Shown: positions 33,147 to 42,140 of the stretch, piece after piece
Layout: every line of letters starts with the position of its first letter
Position numbering within the stretch: position 1 is the stretch's first letter
Source: Geothermobacter ehrlichii
GTDB taxonomy: Bacteria; Desulfobacterota; Desulfuromonadia; Desulfuromonadales; Geothermobacteraceae
Direction: 5' to 3'
Length of the DNA stretch: 64,000 nucleotides
Assembly (NCBI RefSeq): GCF_008124615.1
Contig: NZ_VNIB01000001.1
Location: forward strand, 372,001-436,000
Made by a program: the position numbers and the translations under genes
Notes under the pieces: model-generated
The model's input: the letters and a program-made list of their open reading frames with translations, nothing else
What the model was told of the DNA's origin: nothing
Databases searched by the model: none

Positions 33147-35098
33147 GTCGTTTCGTTTTTGGCCACGGGCAATCGGATGATGACCCGGGTGAATTCTCCT
33201 TCCACGCTGTCGAATTTCATGCTGCCGCCATGATCCTGAATAATACCATGGCAGATGCTCAGGCCAAGTCCGGTTCCTTCTCCCTGCGGCTTGGTGGAGA
33301 AGAACGGATTGGTAATGCGGTTGACGAGGTGCGCGGGGATGCCGGTGCCCCGGTCGTGCACCACGATTTCGGCCAGCTCGCCACCGGGCAGAGGGGTTGC
33401 CGAGATGGTCAGACGCTTGTCGGGGTCGGTTTGCGGATATTTCTGATTCAGGGCATAGCGGGCATTGTTGATCAGATTGATAAAGACCTGCTCCAGTTTC
33501 TGGTGCATGCCGCGGATGCAGGGCATGTCCGGCGGGATGTCGATTTCGAGATGAATGCCGTCCTTGCGCAGTCTCGCTTCGCAGAGGGTCATCGCCTCGT
33601 CCAGGATATCCTGCAGCCGAACCGGGCGTTTTTCCTCGATTTTGTCACGGGAAAAGCTGAGCAGGTTGCCGACGATGGTGGCGATGCGGTCCCCTTCTTT
33701 GAGGATGCGTTCGGCGATCTCGTTCCGTTCGCCCTGCCGGCGGGCCTTGTTGATCAGGATTTGCGCGTAATTGATGATGCCGTTGATAGGGTTGTTGATT
33801 TCGTGGGCGACGCCGGCGGCCAGTTCGCCCAGGGCGGCGAGTTGGCCGGTGCGCATGGTCTCGGCTTGCAGCCGAATCTTTTCGGTCACGTCGTGGGCGA
33901 TGATCATTACCTGGATGACTTGCCCCTGGTCGTTCATGACCGGAAAGGCGCGCAGACCCCACGAACGTTCATCTGGTGTGCCCACCAGTGACGTGGCCGG
34001 TTTGCCCGTTTCCAGGCAGGAGCGTACCATGGCCGCGTCACAGGGGAGATTGCATTCCCGGTGCAACTCCTCGCAGAGACGGCCGAGCAGGACATCGAGA
34101 CTTTTGCCTGTTTCCTTGACGGCGCCTTTGTTGACCCAGCTTATTTCCAGGTCGGGGGTAATGAGAATCAGGGGATCGGGAATGCCGTCGAACAGAATCT
34201 GGAACTGGTCGAAGAGTTGACGGTAGCTCTTCTTCTGGCGCTGCAGCTCGCTTTCCCGGCGCTTCTTTTCCGTAATGTTGTGCAAAAGGCAATGGGTCCG
34301 GAGTCTGCCGGTTTCCGGGTCTCTTTCCAGGCGCCCTTCGACCATGATGTCGAGGGGACGGCCGTTTTTGTCGAGCATGGTGATCTCGCCCTTTTCAACC
34401 TGGTCCGACATCAGGAAAGCCTGAAACAGCTGTTGCAGTTTTTGCCGTGATTCTTCAGTCAGCAGGTCGGCCACAGGTTTGCCGATCAATTCATCACGAC
34501 TGTAGCCGAGCATCCGCTCGAAGGCGGGATTGACATCGAGGAAACATCCCCTGCTGTCGAGGGACTGGTAGGCGATCGGAGTGTTGCGGTAAAAGGAGCC
34601 GAGATGTTCCCGGTTTTTGCGTAGTCCTTCTTCAGCCAGGGTCTCGCGGGTGACATCGAGGGTGAGTACAATCACTCTTTCCCAGCTGTCGTGGTAGCCG
34701 GTCGGGATGGAAGCCCGAAGATCGATGTAGATGGCTTCTCCCTGCAGGGTTCGGTGCTGGACCCGGGTGGAGAACTCGGTGCTGCCTTCGGCCAAGGCCG
34801 CCAGCTCTTCGGAGAAGATCCTGAAGCTGTGGTCGGTAAAAACACGTTCCTGGTTGGTCAGCAGCTCCTGCTTGTTTTTTGCTCCGTACAGTTCGAGGGC
34901 TTTGCCATTGACATCAAGGATACGCACCAGGCCGGCACATTCGCGCACTATGTCGGGGTGCTGAAGAAAGAACAGGCTCCAGTCCTGGATGTCGTTTTGG
35001 CGCAACTGGTCGATTCTTTTCCTGACAGCGGAAAAATCTTCAATCCAGGCTGGAACGGGCAGAGACTCAAACAGTTCACTCAGGCTCGATCCGGGCAT
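33143..35098 (-). CDS. PAS-domain sensor histidine kinase (soluble)
   Basis: This 651-residue protein has no transmembrane helix, so it senses in the cytoplasm. It has three PAS-like regions (about 45-165, 170-285 and 290-400; for example GCFLDVNPAFERMLGYSRDELIG). The dimerisation/phospho-His region LGELAAGVAHEINNPINGI follows, and then the ATPase domain with INLINNARYAL and GTGLGLSICHGII. It resembles NtrB-type kinases. The third PAS has several Cys (EELHRECNLPCDAAMVRSC), which might bind a cofactor. The gene overlaps the NtrC-type regulator by 4 nt. Confidence 0.92.
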   Translation of the reverse strand: MPGSSLSELFESLPVPAWIEDFSAVRKRIDQLRQNDIQDWSLFFLQHPDIVRECAGLVRILDVNGKALELYGAKNKQELLTNQERVFTDHSFRIFSEELAALAEGSTEFSTRVQHRTLQGEAIYIDLRASIPTGYHDSWERVIVLTLDVTRETLAEEGLRKNREHLGSFYRNTPIAYQSLDSRGCFLDVNPAFERMLGYSRDELIGKPVADLLTEESRQKLQQLFQAFLMSDQVEKGEITMLDKNGRPLDIMVEGRLERDPETGRLRTHCLLHNITEKKRRESELQRQKKSYRQLFDQFQILFDGIPDPLILITPDLEISWVNKGAVKETGKSLDVLLGRLCEELHRECNLPCDAAMVRSCLETGKPATSLVGTPDERSWGLRAFPVMNDQGQVIQVMIIAHDVTEKIRLQAETMRTGQLAALGELAAGVAHEINNPINGIINYAQILINKARRQGERNEIAERILKEGDRIATIVGNLLSFSRDKIEEKRPVRLQDILDEAMTLCEARLRKDGIHLEIDIPPDMPCIRGMHQKLEQVFINLINNARYALNQKYPQTDPDKRLTISATPLPGGELAEIVVHDRGTGIPAHLVNRITNPFFSTKPQGEGTGLGLSICHGIIQDHGGSMKFDSVEGEFTRVIIRLPVAKNETT

Positions 35099-35156
35099 GA
35101 CACGGAAATCTCTCCTCCATAGCGGGGGCTTTTACGGAAGTACAAAAATTGTGCCG

Positions 35157-35543
35157 CTATTTTGTCCCGGCGAGCGATGCCCGGTAATCGAGGGCCTTGC
35201 GGGTGATGGTTTCCAGGGTGTCCTGGCGGACGGGCTTGGGGATGTAGGCGAAGGCGCCGTTGCGAATCGCGTCGCTGACGGTCTGTTCGTCGGGAGCTCC
35301 GGTCACCATGACGACCGGGGTGTTCGGAAGTTGTTGCCTGATATCCTTGAGCAGGGTCAGACCGGAATGCAGGCCGAGCAGCAGGTCGAGAAAGATCAGA
35401 TCGAATTCCCGCTGGCTGATCCGCTCAAGGGCTTCCTCCGGCGAACAGGCGGTTTCGACCTGGTAGCCCTGGTCGCCAAGGAGGTATTTGAAGGTGAAAC
35501 GGATGCTCTCTTCATCATCGACAACAAGGATCTGTTCATTCAT
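35157..35543 (-). CDS. Single-domain response regulator (receiver only)
   Basis: This 128-residue protein (start ATG 35543, MNEQILVVDDEESIRF) is one receiver domain with phospho-Asp in DLIFLDLLLGLHSG and Lys in YIPKPVRQ. It is very similar to the receiver of the 561-residue regulator in the same operon (shared DDEESIR-TF, DLIFLD-LLG-HSG, VMVTGAP, KPVRQ-TL). It probably competes for or relays phosphate from the same kinase. A 58-nt gap separates it from the kinase gene. An upstream in-frame ATG at 35582 is possible but less likely. Confidence 0.88.
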   Translation of the reverse strand: MNEQILVVDDEESIRFTFKYLLGDQGYQVETACSPEEALERISQREFDLIFLDLLLGLHSGLTLLKDIRQQLPNTPVVMVTGAPDEQTVSDAIRNGAFAYIPKPVRQDTLETITRKALDYRASLAGTK

Positions 35544-35635
35544 TCCCTGGGGTCCCTTCAGGAAAAAACATTTGATATCCACAGGTTGCGTGCGGCGTTC
35601 ATGCTTGGGGAAATTGGAGCCTTCCTGCCTGTCTC

Positions 35636-35663
35636 ATAATATTTAACACATTTTTGGTGAAAA
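35636..35663 (-). promoter_or_regulatory. Candidate sigma-70 promoter of the regulatory operon
   Basis: TTTTCA (35663-35658), 16 bases, TATTAT (35641-35636) on the minus strand; 4/6 and 5/6 matches. It is in the AT-rich part of the 261-nt gap between the receiver gene and tlyA, which otherwise shows no ORF. It would give a leader of about 85 nt. Confidence 0.4.
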
Positions 35664-35804
35664 TGCGTCAGCATGTATCGTCTTTCAGCCGAGCGGCCGG
35701 GTGGCAGGCGCTTCTTCCTTCGGTCGATACCGGTTGTTCGGGGGAGGGGGCTGTGTTAACTTGCCGTTATCTGCAACTGCTTCAATCATTCTGATACCCG
35801 ATTC

Positions 35805-36554
35805 ATGTCAAGCGAGAAGATCCGACTGGACAGATTGTTGGTCGAACGGGGGCTTGCCGGTTCACGGGAGAGAGCAAGGGCCTTGATCCTTGCCGGCCAG
35901 GTGCTGGTGAACGAGCAGCGCATCGACAAGGCCGGCAGCCAGGTTGCCGTCGACGTCGAACTGCGGCTCAAGAGGGAGGATATCCCCTATGTTTCCCGCG
36001 GCGGTCTCAAGCTCGAGGCTGCCCTGAAGCAGTTTCCCGTTCGCATCGGGGGGCGGGTCGCTATCGATGTCGGCGCTTCGACCGGCGGCTTCACCGATTG
36101 TCTGCTGCAGCATGGCGCAGCCCGGGTCTACGCCGTCGACGTCGGTTACGGCCAGCTCGCCTGGAGCCTGCGCAACGATACGCGGGTGATCAATCTCGAG
36201 CGGACCAACATCCGACATCTTACCGCCGATCGCCTTGATCCGCTGCCCGACCTCGCCGTCATCGACGCCTCCTTCATTTCGCTTGCCAAGGTGCTGCCGC
36301 CGACCTTGGCGTTGCTGCAGCCGGAGGCCGACATCATCGCCCTGGTCAAGCCGCAGTTCGAGGTTGGTCGGGGCAAAGTGGGCAAGGGAGGGGTGGTGCG
36401 CGATCCCGCGCTGAGGCGAAAGGCGCTGCAGGATGTCGCCGATGCCGCCCGGGAGCTGGGCCTGACCGTAGGCCAGAGCATCGAGTCGCCCGTGCCCGGT
36501 CCGAAGGGCAATCGTGAATTCCTGCTGCACCTGTTCAAAAGAGGTGGTGTTTGA
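35805..36554 (+). CDS. tlyA: TlyA-family rRNA 2'-O-methyltransferase
   Basis: TlyA (249 residues) methylates rRNA 2'-O positions in the bacteria where it has been studied. The N-terminal S4 RNA-binding domain (about 6-66) begins [30 protein letters not shown]. The FtsJ-like SAM domain has [28 protein letters not shown] and LVKPQFEVG, the last with the catalytic Lys. The length is standard. No clear ribosome-binding site precedes the ATG. The stop overlaps the next start (TGATG). Confidence 0.93.
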   Translation: MSSEKIRLDRLLVERGLAGSRERARALILAGQVLVNEQRIDKAGSQVAVDVELRLKREDIPYVSRGGLKLEAALKQFPVRIGGRVAIDVGASTGGFTDCLLQHGAARVYAVDVGYGQLAWSLRNDTRVINLERTNIRHLTADRLDPLPDLAVIDASFISLAKVLPPTLALLQPEADIIALVKPQFEVGRGKVGKGGVVRDPALRRKALQDVADAARELGLTVGQSIESPVPGPKGNREFLLHLFKRGGV

Positions 36555-37315
36555 TGTTTCCCGTCTATTTCATCGGTGCCGGCCCTGGCGATCCCGGCAT
36601 GCTGACTCTTGACGGAGCACGGGCCCTCGAGGATTCTGCGACCGTCTATGCGCCCGAGCCCTACGGCGAAACCTTCGCCAAACTGTTGCAGGGCAAGCAG
36701 ATTCTCATCCCGTTCGACTACAGCTACGAGGAGCTGATCGCCCGGGTGCGCAGCGAGTCGGAACAGGCGCCGGTCAGTTTTCTTGTTCCCGGCGACCTGA
36801 CCTTCTATTCCCCCTTTCAGCCTTTCATCGATGCTCTCGGTGAGCGGGTGAAGGTGTTGCCGGGGGTTGGCATCGCCAACGCTGCCGCCGCCCGGCTCGG
36901 CAAGACCCTCGATCTGCCCGGCGTTTGCAACCGGGCCATCATCGCCTCGCCTCGAACGCTGGGAGACGGTCCGGACGCCCCGACACTGGAAGAGCTCGCC
37001 GCCCCCGGCGTGACCCTGCTCATCTACATGAACAACATCCCGTTGCCCGAGCTGGTGGCCGTTCTCCGGCGCGGTTACGGCAAGAACGTGCCGATGGCAC
37101 TTCTGCACCGCATCGGCCTGCCGGGCGAGGAGATCGTGCTGGCTGACCTCGATACGATGGCGGAACGGGTCGGTGACCGTGATTTCTTCAATCTCGGACA
37201 GAACAACCCGCGGCCGTCCCTGACCCTGGTCATTGTCGGGGAGACCCTGACCGCCGAACCGGGCGGTGACTGGTGGAACTGGCGCTGGGAGCATGTCTGG
37301 AAACACCGCGCATGA
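36554..37315 (+). CDS. Tetrapyrrole methylase (CbiF/CobM-like) family protein
   Basis: This 253-residue protein has the tetrapyrrole methylase fold. The opening FIGAGPGDPGMLTLDGARALEDS and internal VPGDLTFYSPFQPFIDAL, with PGVGIANAAAARLG, match the SAM-binding layout of precorrin-4 methyltransferases. No other cobalamin gene is near, so its substrate is uncertain; it could be a stray CbiF or a family member with another job. The ATG at 36554 overlaps tlyA by 1 nt, with GAGGTGG upstream. It is coupled to the next gene by ATGA. Confidence 0.8.
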   Translation: MFPVYFIGAGPGDPGMLTLDGARALEDSATVYAPEPYGETFAKLLQGKQILIPFDYSYEELIARVRSESEQAPVSFLVPGDLTFYSPFQPFIDALGERVKVLPGVGIANAAAARLGKTLDLPGVCNRAIIASPRTLGDGPDAPTLEELAAPGVTLLIYMNNIPLPELVAVLRRGYGKNVPMALLHRIGLPGEEIVLADLDTMAERVGDRDFFNLGQNNPRPSLTLVIVGETLTAEPGGDWWNWRWEHVWKHRA

Positions 37316-38271
37316 AACTGATCAGTCCGGTTGACAATCTGCAGGAAGTCGAGGCGCTGATTTCGGCGGGCGCCGACGAACTCTATGGCGGCGTGGTGCC
37401 AGCGGGATGGCTGCAGAAATACGGCCTGCTGGCGTCCGCCAACCAGCGAACATTCGCCGGTGCCCAGTTTCGGGACCTGCAGGAGTTTCTGGCCGCTGTA
37501 AGCACCTGCCGCCGTGCGCAACGCCCGTTTTATCTGACCCTGAACAGCCCCTTTTACGACGAAGAGCAGTATGCCGAGTTGATGGAGCTGGTCGAGAAGG
37601 CGGCCGCGGCCGGTCTTGCCGGCGTCATTCTCGCCGATTTCGGTCTGCTGCGGACCCTTGCCGACGCCTTTCCCGAGCTCGAGTATCACGCCAGCACCCT
37701 GGCGCATCTCGGCAATTCGGCTGCCGTGAGGCTCTACGCGCGCCACGGCATCGGCCGGGCGATTCTGCCCCGGCATCTTTCGGTGAAAGAAATGGCGGCG
37801 ATCGTGCGGCAGGTTCCCGGGATGTGTTTCGACGCCTTTCTATTGGTGGGCAAATGTCCCAACACCGAAGGACTCTGCACCTTCCACCACAGCAGTCCGG
37901 ACAAGATCTGGCCCTGTGAAATTCCGTACGAGATCAGCCCCCTGGATCCTACCGCGCGGCAATCCCTCGAGCCGGTGCTTGAGCGCCAGACGAGCTGGTC
38001 GCGCAGCAACCGCCGGCACGGCTGTGGTCTGTGCGCCATTCCCGCCCTCAAGGCAGCCGGCATCCATGGATTGAAGCTGGTCGGAAGGGGAGCGCCGACC
38101 CGGCTCAAGCTGGCCAACCTCGCCCTGGCGTGCGATTGCCTGCAACTGGCCGAGACCAGGGGCGACGGAGCCGCCTACCGCCGGGCGGCGGTCGCGGCGC
38201 ACCAAAAACGCTTCGGCACGCCCTGTTCCACCAATGTCTGTTACTATCCCGAGTTCTGCCGGGACGAATAG
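37312..38271 (+). CDS. Peptidase U32 family protein
   Basis: This 319-residue protein starts MKLISPVDNLQEVEALISAGADELYGGV, typical of U32 proteins (such as UbiU/UbiV, RlhA and YhbU), which are often iron-sulfur hydroxylation factors rather than peptidases. A TIM-barrel-like N-terminal part is followed by a Cys-rich region: KCPNTEGLC, IWPC, HGCGLC and a final CSTNVCYYPEFC. This suggests a 4Fe-4S cluster. The substrate cannot be told. The ATG overlaps the stop of the methylase gene (ATGA). Confidence 0.85.
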   Translation: MKLISPVDNLQEVEALISAGADELYGGVVPAGWLQKYGLLASANQRTFAGAQFRDLQEFLAAVSTCRRAQRPFYLTLNSPFYDEEQYAELMELVEKAAAAGLAGVILADFGLLRTLADAFPELEYHASTLAHLGNSAAVRLYARHGIGRAILPRHLSVKEMAAIVRQVPGMCFDAFLLVGKCPNTEGLCTFHHSSPDKIWPCEIPYEISPLDPTARQSLEPVLERQTSWSRSNRRHGCGLCAIPALKAAGIHGLKLVGRGAPTRLKLANLALACDCLQLAETRGDGAAYRRAAVAAHQKRFGTPCSTNVCYYPEFCRDE

Positions 38272-38277
38272 AGTCGC

Positions 38278-39408
38278 ATGATCAGGATTCTGCATACGGC
38301 CGACCTGCATCTTGGCGCCGCCTTTCCGACGCTGGGCGCCAGGGAGCAGCAACGTCGGGAGGATTTTCTCGCCACTTTTACCCGGATTGTCGATCTGGCC
38401 ATCGCCGAAAAGGTCGAGCTGGTTCTGGTCGCCGGCGACCTGTTCGACCGGTGCGATCCGGACAGCGGACTTGTCGGTTTTGTCCAGGGGGCGTTCGCCC
38501 GTTTGGACGATGCGGGGATCGGCGTCGTCCTGCTGCCGGGGACGCATGACCACCAGCTTGCCGGCACCGGCGTTTATCGCCGGGAGAATTTTCCGACGGC
38601 GGTTCTGCTGACCGACGTTCAGGTCGCCACCCCGGTCAAGCTTCGCGTCGGCCGCGAGGATGTCTACCTCTACGGTTTCGCCGCCGGCGTGGCAGAGGAG
38701 CCGGCGGCCCTTCTCGCCGGCATGCGCCGCCGTTTCGACGACGGACTGCATGTCGGGCTGCTGCACGGCTCGCTCGAGGGAAGCCCCGAATGGGACTATC
38801 GAGGCAAGGATCTGCCCTTTGCCCTGACCGACCTGCAGGACTGGGATCTCGATTATCTCGCCCTCGGGCACTACCATCGCTTTCAGGAGCTGTCGCTGGG
38901 GGGGCGGCTGTACGGCTGCTATCCAGGTTCGCCGGAAGGGAAGAGGTTCGGCGAAAACGGGCCGCGTTATGTGCTGCTGGTCGAAATCGGCCCACGCACG
39001 GCTTCGGTGCGGCCGGTGGAAATCCAGACGCGAAAGCTGGTCGAAAAGACGATCGAGCTCGAAGCCGGCATCACCGGCGAGGCCGTCGCCCGGATGGTGG
39101 AAGCCGCGGCCGATTGCGACGACCTGGTGCGGCTGCGGCTGCACGGCACCCTCGAGCGGGCACTCGACATCGACTGGCTGACCGGGCGCTGTCGCTCCGC
39201 GTTCTTCCACCTCGACCTGGTCGACGAAACCCGTTGGCTGAGCGATGAGCGGCTCGATGAACTGGCCCGCGAAGAGAGTGTGAGGGGCGAGTGCGTCCGC
39301 CGATTCAGAAAGCTCTTGCGTCGGACCGACGATGACGAACAGCGTCGGGAGATCGAGCAGGCGCTGAGGGAAATCCTGGTCCGGTTCCGGATCGTGGAGG
39401 GGCGGTAA
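38278..39408 (+). CDS. SbcD/Mre11-like DNA repair exonuclease (YhaO type)
   Basis: This 376-residue protein has the calcineurin-like phosphoesterase motifs in order: ILHTADLHLG (DxH), LVAGDLFD (GDxxD), LLPGTHDH (GNHD variant with Thr in place of Asn), GLLHGSLEG and ALGHYHRFQ (GHxH). It resembles YhaO and SbcD, which form nuclease complexes with an SMC-like ATPase. The following gene overlaps its stop by one base and encodes that ATPase, so the two form a complex. The stretch from about 270 on is the variable capping domain. Confidence 0.88.
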   Translation: MIRILHTADLHLGAAFPTLGAREQQRREDFLATFTRIVDLAIAEKVELVLVAGDLFDRCDPDSGLVGFVQGAFARLDDAGIGVVLLPGTHDHQLAGTGVYRRENFPTAVLLTDVQVATPVKLRVGREDVYLYGFAAGVAEEPAALLAGMRRRFDDGLHVGLLHGSLEGSPEWDYRGKDLPFALTDLQDWDLDYLALGHYHRFQELSLGGRLYGCYPGSPEGKRFGENGPRYVLLVEIGPRTASVRPVEIQTRKLVEKTIELEAGITGEAVARMVEAAADCDDLVRLRLHGTLERALDIDWLTGRCRSAFFHLDLVDETRWLSDERLDELAREESVRGECVRRFRKLLRRTDDDEQRREIEQALREILVRFRIVEGR

Positions 39409-41600
39409 TGATACTGCGCGCCCTCGAGCTGGAGGCGTTCGGCCCCTTTGTGCGTGCCACCTTCGAATTTCGCCGCGGCCTCAACCTGGTGATCGGGCCG
39501 AACGAGGCCGGCAAGTCGTCGATGATGGACGCGGTGCCGGCCGTGCTGTTCGGCGTCAGGGACAAGGGGCGCTTCGTTCCCTGGACTCGGCCGGGCATCT
39601 GCCGGGCATGTGTCAGGTTCGAGACTGCCGAGGGAACGGTCACGGTGCAGCGCGATCTGCTGACCGATGAAGTCTCCCTGACCTGGTCCGATCACCTGTA
39701 TCAGCCGGCGCACCAGGTTGCCGGCAAGGCCTCGCCACGGGGACGGTCGGGAGAGCGGGAGGCCTATCTGAACGAAATCGAACGCCTGATCGGCTTTCGC
39801 GACCCCGATCTGTTCCGTTCGTCTCTCTTTTTCGGCCAGGGCGCCCTCTCTCTCGATTTCGGGCGTTCTCTGGCCGAGCGGATCAAGGATCTGCTTTCGG
39901 GCGGAGGAGATGTCAATTACGACCAGGTGCTCACCCGGTTGCGCGAGTCGCTGTTCGCGATCACGGCCGAAAATCCCTGGGGCAAGGACAAGACACGCGA
40001 TCGGAGGCTCGAGAGCGCCCGCAAGGAGCTGGTGCGGATTCGGGAGGAGTTGCGCCGTTCCGAGTCCGCCCTGGCGGAACTGACTGCCCTGGAGGCGGAG
40101 CTGGATGCGCTCGAACGGAGAATCGAGCGTGAGCGGAGCGAACTGGCGAAGGGCGAACGCTATCTGCAGTGGATCAGCCGTTACTGGCACCTCGCCCGGG
40201 AGAAGGAACGGCTGACCGCCACCCTGGATGAATGGCAGCAGCGGCGGCAGACGCTGGGCGAGCTGCTCGAGCGCGAAAGGGAACTGCACGTCGAGCTGTC
40301 ACGGCGTCTGTCCCTGTCGCCGGCGATGCCGTTTCCAGACGAGGTTCTGCGTCTGCTCGAGCAGGGGACGAAGCTGGCGCGATTTCTGCCCGGGTCGTTA
40401 CCGGACCGGGACCAGGAAAGAGATCGGCGGGGACGGCTGTGGCGCCGGGTCGGCCTCGGCCTCGGGACGCTGCTGGCTGTCGGCGGCTCCCTGCTGGCCC
40501 GTCATCTTCGGCCCGAGTGGGGATTCTATCCCCATTTTGCCGCTGCCCTTCTCTGGCTTTTCACCGTTTTCGCCCTGAGGCTGTCCGGGCGGAAAAAGAC
40601 CCGGCGACAGAGCGTCGCTTCGGACAACCTGCGATCTTCTGCAGAGCTGCACCGTATCTGCCGGCAACTCTCCGATCGGCTGGGGATCGATGCCGACAGG
40701 CTGTGTGTCCTGCTGGCCGATGGCGGCGATGCCTGGGCCGAGCTGTTCGAGCAGCTGCGGCAGGTGCATGCCGCCTTGGCCGTACTGCCTGATCGGCGGC
40801 AGGTGGATGTGCGCATCCGGGAGCTGGCGCGGGAACTGGCGCTGGTCGAGGAACGGCAGAGCCGGGGGAGGCAGCTGCGCCAGGGAGTCGATCTTCAGGC
40901 CGACGATCTCGAACAGGCCGAGCGTGCGCTCGAAGGCAAACGCCGGGAACTGGAGGAACTGGGCGAGCGCCGAACCAGGCTTCTCGAGCGCCGGATCGGG
41001 CTGGCCGCCCCGGTCGCCGATCGTGCCCGGCTGATAGAGAGGGAGCAGGAACTGTCACGCGAGGTCGCCGCACTCGAAAGGAAGAAACGCATTCTGACCC
41101 TCGCCTGCGGTGAACTGCAGCAGGCGGTGAACGATTTTCGCGCCAATTACCTGCAGCGTTTTGCCGAAAGGGTCGGCGGCTACCTGCACTTGCTCACCGA
41201 CGGCCGTCACGGAAAAATCCGGCTGCGCGACGATCTGAAGATCGATATCATGACCGCCTCGGGGAGCTGGAAAGGGAGCGAACAGTTCAGCCAGGGAACC
41301 CGCGATACCCTCTCTCTCGCCGTCAGGCTCGGTCTGGTCGAACAGTTTTCCCGGGGGCGGCACCTGCCGCTGCTGCTCGACGATGCCCTGGTCAACCTCG
41401 ACCAGCATAGGCAGAAGCTGGCGCTGCATCTGCTGGCTCGGCTGGCCGGCAGGCATCAGGTGATTCTGTTCAGCCATGACGAACGACTCGGCCGCAAGGC
41501 CGCACGTGAAGGCTGGCATGTGATAACCTTGGACAGACGTGCATCCGCAAAACCACAGCGACAGGAGGAGGCCCATGCCGGACAGTTGCATCTTCTGTAA
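39408..41600 (+). CDS. YhaN/SbcC-like AAA ATPase with central transmembrane helices
   Basis: This 730-residue protein has an N-terminal ATP-binding half (FRRGLNLVIGPNEAGKSSMMDAV, Walker A) and a C-terminal half with a signature-like FSQGTRDTLSLAVRLGLVEQF and Walker B LPLLLDDALVNLD. Between them are coiled coils (about 190-300 and 430-580) and two hydrophobic segments (about 346-366 and 372-392), as in membrane-attached YhaN proteins of Firmicutes. It pairs with the exonuclease upstream. Its biological substrate is not known. The C-terminal end overlaps the HIT gene by 26 nt. Confidence 0.85.
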   Translation: MILRALELEAFGPFVRATFEFRRGLNLVIGPNEAGKSSMMDAVPAVLFGVRDKGRFVPWTRPGICRACVRFETAEGTVTVQRDLLTDEVSLTWSDHLYQPAHQVAGKASPRGRSGEREAYLNEIERLIGFRDPDLFRSSLFFGQGALSLDFGRSLAERIKDLLSGGGDVNYDQVLTRLRESLFAITAENPWGKDKTRDRRLESARKELVRIREELRRSESALAELTALEAELDALERRIERERSELAKGERYLQWISRYWHLAREKERLTATLDEWQQRRQTLGELLERERELHVELSRRLSLSPAMPFPDEVLRLLEQGTKLARFLPGSLPDRDQERDRRGRLWRRVGLGLGTLLAVGGSLLARHLRPEWGFYPHFAAALLWLFTVFALRLSGRKKTRRQSVASDNLRSSAELHRICRQLSDRLGIDADRLCVLLADGGDAWAELFEQLRQVHAALAVLPDRRQVDVRIRELARELALVEERQSRGRQLRQGVDLQADDLEQAERALEGKRRELEELGERRTRLLERRIGLAAPVADRARLIEREQELSREVAALERKKRILTLACGELQQAVNDFRANYLQRFAERVGGYLHLLTDGRHGKIRLRDDLKIDIMTASGSWKGSEQFSQGTRDTLSLAVRLGLVEQFSRGRHLPLLLDDALVNLDQHRQKLALHLLARLAGRHQVILFSHDERLGRKAAREGWHVITLDRRASAKPQRQEEAHAGQLHLL

Positions 41601-41922
41601 GATCATCGGCGGTGAGATACCGGGAACGTTCGTGTATCAGGACGACCGGCTGGTGGTACTCGAGGATATCAATCCTCAGGCGCCGCACCACTATCTCATC
41701 GTTCCGCGCAAGCACATCCGCACCACGCTCGATCTCACCAGTGCCGATAACGAGCTTATCGGCCACATCTACCAGATCGCCGGCAAGATCGCTCACGACC
41801 GCGGCTTCGCCGAGGACGGTTTCCGGATCGTCAACAACTGCAATGCCGCCGGCGGCCAGGTTGTCTGGCATATCCATTTCCACCTGCTCGGCGGTCGTGA
41901 CATGGGCTGGCCGCCCGGCTAG
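41575..41922 (+). CDS. HIT family nucleotide-binding protein
   Basis: This 115-residue protein has the histidine-triad motif HIHFHLL near the C-terminus and the start CIFCKIIGGEIPGTFVYQDD, which places it in the HinT branch (purine nucleoside phosphoramidase). The start ATG 41575 has AGGAGG 3-4 nt upstream and lies inside the end of the ATPase gene. The true substrate in vivo is unclear, as for most HinT proteins. Confidence 0.93.
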   Translation: MPDSCIFCKIIGGEIPGTFVYQDDRLVVLEDINPQAPHHYLIVPRKHIRTTLDLTSADNELIGHIYQIAGKIAHDRGFAEDGFRIVNNCNAAGGQVVWHIHFHLLGGRDMGWPPG

Positions 41923-42140
41923 CAGGGGGTAGAAAAACGTTTTTCTCCTCCCCCCCCTAACGCCCCCATTCCGGGACGGCGGGAAGGGTCTCGATCCCTC
42001 GCAGGTTTTCCGTCGGAAGACGGTCCGCACGCGCCGTCTTGTCCGGTGCATCTTTGCTCTTCTCCGGGCGCGGATTTTTTTTTATTATCGACTGAACCGG
42101 GTTGGGCAATCCGGAATTCTCATCGTTGCGGGAGAGAACC
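41923..42140. other. Intergenic region with hairpins upstream of the RelA/SpoT-like gene
   Basis: This 218-nt gap holds GAAAAACGTTTTTC (41932-41945, perfect palindrome), flanked by a G run and a C run (41950-41957) that can extend it, and a second hairpin with arms AAGACGG (42017-42023) and CCGTCTT (42034-42040). Neither has a U-tract, so I do not call a terminator. An AT-rich stretch near 42076-42088 could be a promoter, but no good -35 is seen. Confidence 0.4.

Noticed and set aside
41932-41957. Rho-independent terminator after the HIT gene
   Set aside because: The palindrome GAAAAACGTTTTTC is AT-rich and followed by C-rich sequence rather than T; described as an intergenic hairpin instead.
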